Source of the DNA: Alphaproteobacteria bacterium MarineAlpha10_Bin2
GTDB lineage: Bacteria > Pseudomonadota > Alphaproteobacteria > UBA828
Assembly (NCBI GenBank): GCA_002937555.1
Contig: PTKB01000003.1
Span: 1-35,713, forward strand
Direction of reading: 5' to 3'
DNA: 35,713 nucleotides
Position numbers and translations under genes: made by a program. This document shows positions 1 to 7,648 of the stretch, in pieces; within the stretch, counting starts at the first letter, position 1, and every line of letters begins with the position of its first letter. The notes below the pieces were generated by a model. That model made no database searches. It was not told the origin of the DNA and saw only the letters and a list, made by a program, of their open reading frames with translations.

Positions 1-1681
1 GTGCGCCGGCCACGGCGGCGACGATGTGGCAATGCGGAAAGACCCATCCGCCGCCATCGCCGAGATCGTCGTACCAGGGTTGCGGGTGCGCCATTTTGCG
101 ATAGGCGAGGCCGAATTCGCCAACCGCGGCGCCGAGGCTCACGGCCTCCACTTCGCCGGCCGCCATGCGCGCGACATAGCCCAACGTGAACGCCGATCCG
201 GCGAGGGCGCGGTGGCGCGGATCCTGCTGGTTGAACGCCATGCGGATATTGGTTTTGTTGTCGTAAGTGCTTGGGCCGTAGGGATTGTAGCGCATGCCGA
301 TAGCGCTCGGGCCGACCCTGTAAGTCTTGCCGCCGGCCATGGCGCGCACCGAGCCGATGAGCGACGGCAGGGATTGCAAGGTCTCCATGACCGAGCGGTC
401 ATCGACCTCATGCACCACGGCCGAGGTGAGGTGCGAGATAAAGTCGTAAAGGTCGGGGGTCGGGTGATTGCGGTTCAATTCGGTGAAGTTGGTCAGCACG
501 CCGCCGCCGAGAGCGACGCCGGGAAAGGCCTGGCGCGCCGCGCTGTAGGTTTCCTCGAAGCTCGGCACGCCGAGTGCCTCAAGGGTTTCCAAGGTGAAAT
601 CCATGAGCCGCGCCTGGGCCACGATGACGGCGTCGGGTTTGACCTCGGCCGCCGCGATGGCGCCGGCGGCATGGCTCATTTCTTCCGTCAAAGGGCGCTC
701 GCAAGGGGCGACGATTTCGACCACCAATTCCGCCTCCAGCGCGTCGGCGAGCTGCTGGCAAGCGGACAGATCGGCTTCGTTCTGATCGGCGCGATATTCC
801 GCGATCAGCAATTGCGGGCCGACACCCTGCAACAGGTCGAGCGCCTCCAGGCTTTTTCGGCCGAGATCGGCAGGGACGCCGATACCGATGCGCGGCATTT
901 TCTTGCCGCTGCCGGCGCCGAGGGTGACCGCGATGGCGGAATAGCCGTCTGCGGCGGAATCGCCTGCTGCGCCGTCGAAGGTTACCGCCACCGATTGGTT
1001 GAACTCGCTGCCGCCGTCGATGGTGTAGGGAAAGGGCAGCGACAGCGGGCGGTAATAGGTCTTGTAAGAGGCGTCGGTCCAATTGCGCTGGTCCTCGCAC
1101 TCCCAAGCATGTTCGCCCTCCATGCGGCAGGTTACGCGAAGGCCCGGCGGCGCCTCATGTGTGATCGCACGCATGTCGAAAAACGGCTGCAGCGGCATGA
1201 CGTGATCGGGAAATATGGTCTCCTCGGCGCTGCCGTCGACATGCAGGATCGTGCACGGTTGCCCGGCGACGCCATCGACGGCGTGCAGGATGACGAATCC
1301 CGTGCGGCTGGTTTCGAAATCGCTTCCGGTGCGCGCCGCAACGCTGAATTTCAAGCCATCGGTTGCCGAGCCGGCGATCTCGGCATGAAAACTTATCGAG
1401 CCGCTGGCTTCGTCGACTTCGCCGTCATAGGAAGCCCGAAAACTGTCCCCGCCCTCCTCGATGGAGAGATTGGATATAGCCGGGTGATAGGTCTGCCAAG
1501 CCGGGCCGCGCACGACAAAGGCGATGCCGCGTATGGCTTCATGGCCGCCCATGCGCACATAGCGCAGTTTACCGGCCTCCAACTCGACCGACAGCGGACC
1601 GGCGCGGAGTGTGCGGATTTCGGCCCGCGGCTCTTCGGTTCCGAATAGCTTGAGTGCCCGGCTCGGGGGCGCAACGGTCAT
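1..1681 (-). CDS. D-apionate lactonase-like protein (ApnL family), 3' end truncated by window edge
   Basis: My reverse-strand translation from ATG at 1681 is open to base 1: MTVAPPSRALKLFGTEEPRAEIRTLRAGPLSVELEAGKLRYVRMGGHEAIRGIAFVVRGPAWQTY...AITHEAPPGLRVTCRMEGEHAWECEDQRNWTDASYKTYYRPLSLPFPYTI...GMRYNPYGPSTYDNKTN. GGGGAG RBS-like sequence lies upstream. Absent from the supplied ORF track because it has no stop inside the window. Family call is from remembered ApnL-type motifs. Confidence 0.65.
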   Translation of the reverse strand, partial: MTVAPPSRALKLFGTEEPRAEIRTLRAGPLSVELEAGKLRYVRMGGHEAIRGIAFVVRGPAWQTYHPAISNLSIEEGGDSFRASYDGEVDEASGSISFHAEIAGSATDGLKFSVAARTGSDFETSRTGFVILHAVDGVAGQPCTILHVDGSAEETIFPDHVMPLQPFFDMRAITHEAPPGLRVTCRMEGEHAWECEDQRNWTDASYKTYYRPLSLPFPYTIDGGSEFNQSVAVTFDGAAGDSAADGYSAIAVTLGAGSGKKMPRIGIGVPADLGRKSLEALDLLQGVGPQLLIAEYRADQNEADLSACQQLADALEAELVVEIVAPCERPLTEEMSHAAGAIAAAEVKPDAVIVAQARLMDFTLETLEALGVPSFEETYSAARQAFPGVALGGGVLTNFTELNRNHPTPDLYDFISHLTSAVVHEVDDRSVMETLQSLPSLIGSVRAMAGGKTYRVGPSAIGMRYNPYGPSTYDNKTNIRMAFNQQDPRHRALAGSAFTLGYVARMAAGEVEAVSLGAAVGEFGLAYRKMAHPQPWYDDLGDGGGWVFPHCHIVAAVAGA

Positions 1682-1734
1682 GACTGTCTCCCCATCGGCG
1701 TGCTTCTTTTTTTGGCCTTGCTGCCGATCGGATG

Positions 1735-1763
1735 AGTATAGCGTTGGTCTACCTGTTAGACCA
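1735..1763 (-). promoter_or_regulatory. Candidate promoter/operator: perfect inverted repeat TGGTCTA-N5-TAGACCA (1745-1763) next to a -10-like TATACT (1735-1740, minus strand)
   Basis: tggtcta cctgt tagacca has exact 7-bp arms. A further agaccaa half-site lies at 1767-1773. Located just upstream of the apnL-like gene; resembles GntR/FadR-type TGGT...ACCA operators. Confidence 0.5.
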
Positions 1764-1791
1764 GGAAGACCAAGTATCGCAGCGAGAGATT

Positions 1792-2496
1792 TCAGCCCAA
1801 ATGGGGTGGTGGGCGGAGATGCGGGCTCAAGCGCCATTCGGCGTATTTCAAGGTGCGGACGATGACAAGGGTCAGTGCGAGATAGAAAATCGCCGCCAGG
1901 AGAAACAATTCGTAGGGCGCGAAGGTACGCGCGACGATGACCCGCGCAACGCCGGTGATGTCCAAGAGCGTAATCGTGCTGGCGAGCGCGCTGCCTTTGA
2001 GAATGAGGATGATTTCATTGCCGTAGGCCGGCAGGGCGAGGCGAAAAGCACGGGGAACAGTGATGCGGCGCAGTATTAAGAATTTTGGCATGCCGAGCGC
2101 GCGCGCCGCTTCAAGCTCACCGTGCGGCACTGCCTGAATGGCGCCCCTCAGGATTTCCGCCGTGTAGGCGGCGGTGTTGAGAGTGAAGGTAAATATGGCG
2201 CACCAATAGGCTTCCTTGAATACCAGCCACAGGAAACTTTCGCGCACCGCTTCGGATTGGCCCAAGCCGTAATAGACGATGAAGATCTGCACCAGGAGCG
2301 GCGTGCCGCGGAAGACGAAGATAAAGCCATAAACCGGCATCCAAACGACGGCATGTTTGGACACCCGCGCGAGCGCCAACGGGATCGCCAAGCACAAACC
2401 AAGCGCCAGCGCCAAAGCGATCAACTGCACCGTCATCGCCATGCCCTCGAGGAGCGACGGGATGCTGTCGACCATCAATTGGAGATCGAATTCCAT
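1792..2496 (-). CDS. Polar amino acid ABC transporter permease (HisM/ArtM type)
   Basis: 234 aa; MEFDLQLMVDSIPSLLEGMAMTVQLIALAL...FVFRGTPLLVQIFIVYYGLGQ; EAARALGMPKFLILRRITVPRAFRLALPAYGNEIILILKGSALAS is the HisMQ signature loop. Confidence 0.93.
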   Translation of the reverse strand: MEFDLQLMVDSIPSLLEGMAMTVQLIALALALGLCLAIPLALARVSKHAVVWMPVYGFIFVFRGTPLLVQIFIVYYGLGQSEAVRESFLWLVFKEAYWCAIFTFTLNTAAYTAEILRGAIQAVPHGELEAARALGMPKFLILRRITVPRAFRLALPAYGNEIILILKGSALASTITLLDITGVARVIVARTFAPYELFLLAAIFYLALTLVIVRTLKYAEWRLSPHLRPPPHLG

Positions 2497-2500
2497 GCGC

Positions 2501-3190
2501 CTAACCCATGCGCACGCCGCGTCGGGCGCGGCGCTCGGAATATTGCAACACGACCATCGAGACGATGGTGAAGAGGAGATAGATCACCGCGGCGGCCAGA
2601 AAAAATTTGAACGGCTCGTGCGTTTTTCCGGCGGCGGCGCGAGTATTGTACATGAGCTCGTTGAGGTTCACGACCGAGATCAGCGACGTGTCCTTGAGCA
2701 GCACCAGCCATAGATTGCCGAGGCCAGGAAGGGCGAAGCGCCACATTTGCGGCAGCATGACGCGGCGGAACATTTGCAGACGCCCCATGCCGACCGCGTA
2801 AGCCGCTTCCACCTGCCCTTTGGGAACGGCAAGAATAGCGCCGCGGAACACTTCGGTGGCGTAGGCGCCGAACACGAAGGCGAGCGTAAACGTGCCGGCG
2901 ATAAACGGCTTTATTTCGACATATGATTCACCGCCGAGCCCGTGCCAGATATTCTGCACCAACAAGGAACCGCCATAAAAGACGATGAGAAGCAGCAGCA
3001 ATTCGGGCAGGCCGCGGACAATCGCGGTATAGGCAGTCGCCGCGCCGCGCAACAGGATGAAATTCGATAGCTTGGCGGTGGCGCCGACCAATCCGAACAC
3101 CAGGCCGAGCGCGACCGAAGCCAGGGCGACCCTGAGGGTCAGCCAAGCCCCGTCGACCAGCAACGGCCCATAGCCGTGCAGTTCGATCAC
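2501..3190 (-). CDS. Polar amino acid ABC transporter permease (HisQ/ArtQ type)
   Basis: 229 aa; TAIVRGLPELLLLLIVFYGGSLLVQ...VEAAYAVGMGRLQMFRRVMLPQMWRFALPGLGNLWLVLLKDTSLIS; adjacent to the HisM-type permease. Confidence 0.93.
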   Translation of the reverse strand: MIELHGYGPLLVDGAWLTLRVALASVALGLVFGLVGATAKLSNFILLRGAATAYTAIVRGLPELLLLLIVFYGGSLLVQNIWHGLGGESYVEIKPFIAGTFTLAFVFGAYATEVFRGAILAVPKGQVEAAYAVGMGRLQMFRRVMLPQMWRFALPGLGNLWLVLLKDTSLISVVNLNELMYNTRAAAGKTHEPFKFFLAAAVIYLLFTIVSMVVLQYSERRARRGVRMG

Positions 3191-3219
3191 GCGCGGGGCA
3201 CCTTCTCCTGAAAAACGAA

Positions 3220-3251
3220 AGCGCCCCGGGCCGTTATGGCCCGGGGACGCT
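3220..3251 (-). terminator. GC-rich stem-loop between SBP and permease genes (mRNA stabiliser or partial attenuator)
   Basis: agcgccccgggcc-gttat-ggcccggggacgct: paired arms with one bulged base, in the 82-nt gap between the SBP stop (3273) and the permease start (3190). Confidence 0.55.
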
Positions 3252-3272
3252 TGCTCTCATGTCGCGGTCGGT

Positions 3273-4061
3273 CTAACCGCCATAGACATCGAAGCCGAAA
3301 TATTTGTCGTTGATTTTCTTATAGGTGCCGTTGGCGCGGATAGCGGCAATGGCGTCGTTGAGCATTTTCTGCAAATCCGTATCGCTTTTGCGGATGGCGA
3401 TGCCGGCGCCGTCACCGAACCATTTCGGATCGGTAAAGTCGGGGCCGACGAATTCGGCATCCTTGCCGGCGTCGGTTTTCAGAAAGCCTTCTTCCAAGGC
3501 GACGCTGTCGGCGAGAAGCAGGTCCACGCGGCCCGCCGTGAAATCGAGATAGGCTTCGTCCTGGGTACCGTATCCCTTGATTTCGACGATATCGCCATAA
3601 TTATCGTTCACGAAATTCTCGTGGATGGTGGCGCGCTGCACACCAACCGTTTTTCCTGCCAACGAATCACGATTAATTTCGATGCCGGAGCCCTTCTTGC
3701 GCACGAATTTGGCCGGCGTCGAATAATATTTGTCGCTGAAGGACACCTTCTTCTTGCGTTCCTCGGTGATCGACATCGAGGCGATGATGGCGTCGTACTT
3801 GTTGGCTAGAAGAGCGGGAATAATGCCGTCCCAATCCTGCGGTACCAAATCGCATTCTGCGTTCATTTGCTCGCAGATCGCATTAGCGATGTCGATGTCG
3901 AAGCCCATTAACGTGCCGTCCGGCTCCATCCAACTGAAGGGCGGATAGGCGCCCTCGACGCCGACGCGCAGCTTGCTCCAATCCTTCGCTTCTGCGATTC
4001 CGGCGTATAGCGCCACTGAGGCGGCGAGAATAATGGCCGTCAGTAAATTTCGGATTTTCAT
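3273..4061 (-). CDS. Periplasmic substrate-binding protein of a lysine/arginine/ornithine/histidine-type ABC transporter
   Basis: Start trimmed to MKIRNLLTAIILAASVALYAGIAEA (signal peptide) with GAGCTG upstream; LRVGVEGAYPPFSWMEPDGTLMGFDIDIANAICEQMNAECDLVPQDWDGIIPALLANKYDAIIASMSITEERKKKVSFSDKYY is SBP family 3. Confidence 0.93.
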   Translation of the reverse strand: MKIRNLLTAIILAASVALYAGIAEAKDWSKLRVGVEGAYPPFSWMEPDGTLMGFDIDIANAICEQMNAECDLVPQDWDGIIPALLANKYDAIIASMSITEERKKKVSFSDKYYSTPAKFVRKKGSGIEINRDSLAGKTVGVQRATIHENFVNDNYGDIVEIKGYGTQDEAYLDFTAGRVDLLLADSVALEEGFLKTDAGKDAEFVGPDFTDPKWFGDGAGIAIRKSDTDLQKMLNDAIAAIRANGTYKKINDKYFGFDVYGG

Positions 4062-4133
4062 TTTCAGCTCCCTGTTTTTTGTGTCCAGCCTCAAGGTTCC
4101 GATTTCCCAAAGGCGCGGTCAAGAGTTCAAAAG

Positions 4134-4934
4134 TTAAAATTCACCGGCGGCGAGGAACTGCCGGCAACGTTCGGAGCGTGGCGCGCCAAAGACTTGCGAC
4201 GGCGGGCCCTCTTCCTCGACACGGCCGTCATGAAGAAATATTGCCTTCGAGGAAACTTCGCGTGCGAACGCCATCTCGTGGGTGACGATAATCATCGTCC
4301 GGCCCTCTTCGGCGATATCGCGGATTACTTTTAGCACTTCGCCGACCAATTCCGGATCGAGCGCCGATGTCGGCTCGTCGAACAGCATCAATTGCGGCTC
4401 CATGGCGAGCGCGCGGGCGATCGCAGCGCGCTGTTGCTGACCGCCGGAGAGATGGGCCGGGTAATGCTCGCGCTTGTCGGTCAGCCCGACCCGCTCCAAG
4501 AGCGCCTCTGCCCGCTCGTACGCTTCGGCTTTGGGCAGTTTCAACACATGCAGCGGCGCTTCGGTCAAATTCTGCATAACCGTCATATGCGTCCATAGAT
4601 TAAAACTCTGGAACACCATGCCGATGGTCGAACGAATACGATCGACCTGACGCGCGCTCTCGGGCACGAGCCCTTTACGGCCCTTGTTTTTCATGCGGAT
4701 TAATTCGCCACCCACCCAGATGCGCCCGGCACTGGGCGTTTCCAAAAGATTGACACAGCGCAGCATGGTGCTCTTGCCCGAGCCGCTGGCGCCGATGATG
4801 GAGAGAACGTCGCCCTCCCCCGCCGTGGCGGAGACGCCCTTCAGCACCTCGAGCGGACCGAAGCTCTTATGCAAATCCTCGACCGCGAGCGCGTTGCCGC
4901 CATCAGGGACTTGGTCAGTCACGCTTTCCGTCAC
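4134..4934 (-). CDS. Polar amino acid ABC transporter ATP-binding protein (HisP/GlnQ type)
   Basis: Walker A GASGSGKST, signature LSGGQQQRAAIARAL, Walker B LMLFDEPTSALDPE. Start re-assigned to GTG at 4934, overlapping the upstream TGA (4931-4933) as GTGA, rather than the longer 4994 ORF. Confidence 0.93.
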   Translation of the reverse strand: MTESVTDQVPDGGNALAVEDLHKSFGPLEVLKGVSATAGEGDVLSIIGASGSGKSTMLRCVNLLETPSAGRIWVGGELIRMKNKGRKGLVPESARQVDRIRSTIGMVFQSFNLWTHMTVMQNLTEAPLHVLKLPKAEAYERAEALLERVGLTDKREHYPAHLSGGQQQRAAIARALAMEPQLMLFDEPTSALDPELVGEVLKVIRDIAEEGRTMIIVTHEMAFAREVSSKAIFLHDGRVEEEGPPSQVFGAPRSERCRQFLAAGEF

Positions 4935-6043
4935 ATTGAAACTCGACACACCGTATCCGTTTGGTAGCCCGTAATTACCCGCCGCCAACCGCACAGCTTC
5001 TCATCCAATGCGCGGTCGCCGGTATCCACATGCAACAGATTATCCCGAAGCGAAGCAATTTTCTCTATCGTTGCGGCGACGGTGATGTGTTCGATACCGA
5101 CGCGCGAAATCACGGCGGCGCTGATCTGCTGATTGCCACGGCCGAAAAAATGCCCCTGCCCGCCGATTGGCGTCACGGCGATGGCTGCCGTGCTGTCCAA
5201 GGCGGCAAGGATATCGCGCTCGCCGGCATCATCGGCGATGCGCGCGCCGTCGCGCAACAGATCGACGCCGAGCAGGGTTTTTTCCACGCCGATCGCTTCC
5301 GCCACGGCGCGCATGGTGGTGCCGGGGCCAAGGATATAGAGGCGCCCCGGCTCCATCGCCTCGGCGATGCGCATTGCGATGCCGGCGAGCGCCGTGCGGT
5401 CGCGGCTGACGCCGCCGGCCTTGCTGCCCTGCACCAGATCGGGCAAATAGGGCACACTCAAATAGCCGTAGAGCTTGGCCGAGACCGCGCCGTCGCGGAA
5501 CGCCGCCTCGTCGATATCCATCACTTCGAGCTCGCGCAGCGAAATACCGCCCTGCAAATAACGCAGCACCATGCGGGCAGCGGCGCGCGGGTTGGTGGCA
5601 TAAACGGCGGAATGCATTTTCACCCCGGCGGGAATACCGACCACCGGAACGGTGCCGCCGATGGCGCGCACCAAATCGCGCGCCGTGCCGTCGCCGCCGG
5701 CAAAGAGGATGAGATCGACCGGCAGCTCGGCCATCGCTTGCGCAGCACGCTCGCTGTCATCGGCGGTCGTATCGCCGTCCATTGAAGTTCCGATTATTTC
5801 AGCTGTGTAGCCGGCCGCGCGCGCCTCCGTCTCACCCATCTCCCCGGGGGCAGCGAACAGCTTAAGGGGCGTGTTTGCTTGGGCGATGGCACCGAGCGCC
5901 TCAAGGGCGCGCGCCGGCGCTTGCGGCTCGGCGCCCAATTCCCGCGCGCGGGCGACGATTTCGGGCGTATCGCTGCCCTTGAGTCCAACGGTGCCGCCCA
6001 TCCCGGCGATGGGATTGACGATCAGACCGAGGCGGAAGGCCAC
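4931..6043 (-). CDS. ATP-NAD kinase family protein (AcoX-like)
   Basis: 370 aa; LGLIVNPIAGMGGTVGLKGSD...ILFAGGDGTARDLVRAIGGTVPVVGIPAGVKMHSAVYATNP: NAD-kinase-type GGDGT motif and AcoX-like architecture. Confidence 0.85.
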   Translation of the reverse strand: MAFRLGLIVNPIAGMGGTVGLKGSDTPEIVARARELGAEPQAPARALEALGAIAQANTPLKLFAAPGEMGETEARAAGYTAEIIGTSMDGDTTADDSERAAQAMAELPVDLILFAGGDGTARDLVRAIGGTVPVVGIPAGVKMHSAVYATNPRAAARMVLRYLQGGISLRELEVMDIDEAAFRDGAVSAKLYGYLSVPYLPDLVQGSKAGGVSRDRTALAGIAMRIAEAMEPGRLYILGPGTTMRAVAEAIGVEKTLLGVDLLRDGARIADDAGERDILAALDSTAAIAVTPIGGQGHFFGRGNQQISAAVISRVGIEHITVAATIEKIASLRDNLLHVDTGDRALDEKLCGWRRVITGYQTDTVCRVSM

Positions 6044-6049
6044 CAGGGC

Positions 6050-7648
6050 TCAATAGCCTCCGTGGTGATGTTCGATCTTGCGCCGGTTTTCCGACGTCCA
6101 CATTGCTTTTTTGCGCATGTATCCGCGATAGGTGAAGGCCCAGCAATCCGGGTCTTCCGGCACGTCGCCGTCGATGCGCGTGGTGGCGGCATTGTAGGGC
6201 CCGCCTTGCGCTTTCTCGGCGTCGCTATAGGCCTCGTCGGAGATCGCCTGCAGCGCCGCCAGCATCTGATCCATCTCCTCGACCGTCAGCGATTCGCCGG
6301 GCTCCATGGTAAATGGCTCCGGCACCAGCATCGGCATATGGCTCGGCATGCAATGCTGCACGCCGAAATCGACCATGCGGTCGATCACGTCATGGCTGGT
6401 GACGCCGGTCTCGGCGAACATCTGCTCGAAGCTGTAGCGCACCTGTTCGAGCTTGGGATAATTGTTGGCCGGCCACGGAATGGTGACGCCGCGCACGTCG
6501 CGCATCTTGGCGAGCATATAGTTGTTGTTGAGGACCGCCGTCTCGGCCACGGCACGGAGACCCTCGGCGCCGAGACTCATGACCCAGGAATAGGCCTTCA
6601 ACACCGCATGCACATTGCCAATAAAGGCGCGAATGCGGTCGATGCCTTCGCCTCGGTCATAGTCGAGGCGGTAACCGCCGGCGCCGTCCTCGGCGACGAT
6701 CGGGCGCGGCAGGAATTTGCGTAGAAATTCCTTCACGCCGACCGCGGCGCAACCCATGCCGAGCGAGCCGTGCGGCGCGGAGAACGTCTTGTGCAGGTTG
6801 AACTGACACATGTCGAAGCCGGTATCGCCGGCGCGCACCACGCCCAAGAGCGGATTGCCGTTGGCCTGGTCGTATGCGCAGAGCCCGCCCGCCTCGTGCA
6901 CCAGATCGACGAACTGGCGGATATGCGGATTATACTGCCCGGTATCTTCCGGGTTGGTCAGCATCAGGCCCGCGGTGCGCTCGGAAATCGCCGCCTTCAG
7001 CGCATCCACCCCGGCGTAACCCATGTCGCCCGGCATCAGCGTGATCACCTTGAAGCCGGCGACCGACGGCGTCGCCGCGTCCGCCGGATGCGAGAAGGAG
7101 GTGGTGATGATTTCGTCGCGCTTGCCCAGATCGCCGCGCGATTCATGATAGGCGCGGATCAAGCATGCGTTGGTGTAAATGCCCTGGGCGCCGCTTGCCG
7201 GCTGGAACGTGAATTCGTCCATGCCGGAGATCTCGCACATGATGCGGTTGAAGCGGTACATCAGCTCCAACAGGCCTTGCAGGCTTTCCACCCCTTGCAA
7301 CGGATGAAGATCGGCGAGCCGGGCGCCGCGCGCGATATGCTCATGGACCTTCGGGCTGTATTTCATCGTGCAGGTGCCCATCATGTCGGTGGTGACATCG
7401 AAGCCCATGCACATTTGCGACAAGCGCAGGAAATGGCGCAGCACGCGATGCTGCGTCACCTCGGGCAAATCAGGCGGCGCGGCGCGGCGCGCGCCTTCGG
7501 GCAGTGAAGCCGCCACATCGCCGACGGCGGCGACAATTTCCGCATCCACGGCAGGTGGCACGATGCCGCGTGCGCCGGCTTCGCTCAACTCGTTGATCAG
7601 CGCCTCGTTCCAGCGCGCGGCATGAAAGCCGCTTCCATTCGCGCTCAT
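6050..7648 (-). CDS. gcvPB: Divergent glycine dehydrogenase (decarboxylating) subunit 2-like PLP enzyme
   Basis: 532 aa; GTCTMKYSPKVHEH, ISGMDEFTFQPASGAQGIYTNACLIRAYHESRGD and the PLP-lysine region FNLHKTFSAPHGSLGMGCAAVGVKEFL. Overall GcvPB, but hallmark motifs altered (see findings). Confidence 0.85.
   Translation of the reverse strand: MSANGSGFHAARWNEALINELSEAGARGIVPPAVDAEIVAAVGDVAASLPEGARRAAPPDLPEVTQHRVLRHFLRLSQMCMGFDVTTDMMGTCTMKYSPKVHEHIARGARLADLHPLQGVESLQGLLELMYRFNRIMCEISGMDEFTFQPASGAQGIYTNACLIRAYHESRGDLGKRDEIITTSFSHPADAATPSVAGFKVITLMPGDMGYAGVDALKAAISERTAGLMLTNPEDTGQYNPHIRQFVDLVHEAGGLCAYDQANGNPLLGVVRAGDTGFDMCQFNLHKTFSAPHGSLGMGCAAVGVKEFLRKFLPRPIVAEDGAGGYRLDYDRGEGIDRIRAFIGNVHAVLKAYSWVMSLGAEGLRAVAETAVLNNNYMLAKMRDVRGVTIPWPANNYPKLEQVRYSFEQMFAETGVTSHDVIDRMVDFGVQHCMPSHMPMLVPEPFTMEPGESLTVEEMDQMLAALQAISDEAYSDAEKAQGGPYNAATTRIDGDVPEDPDCWAFTYRGYMRKKAMWTSENRRKIEHHHGGY

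Noticed and set aside
26-1648. 540-aa plus-strand ORF
   Set aside because: Antisense shadow of the apnL-like minus-strand CDS; no family motifs and shadow-like composition.
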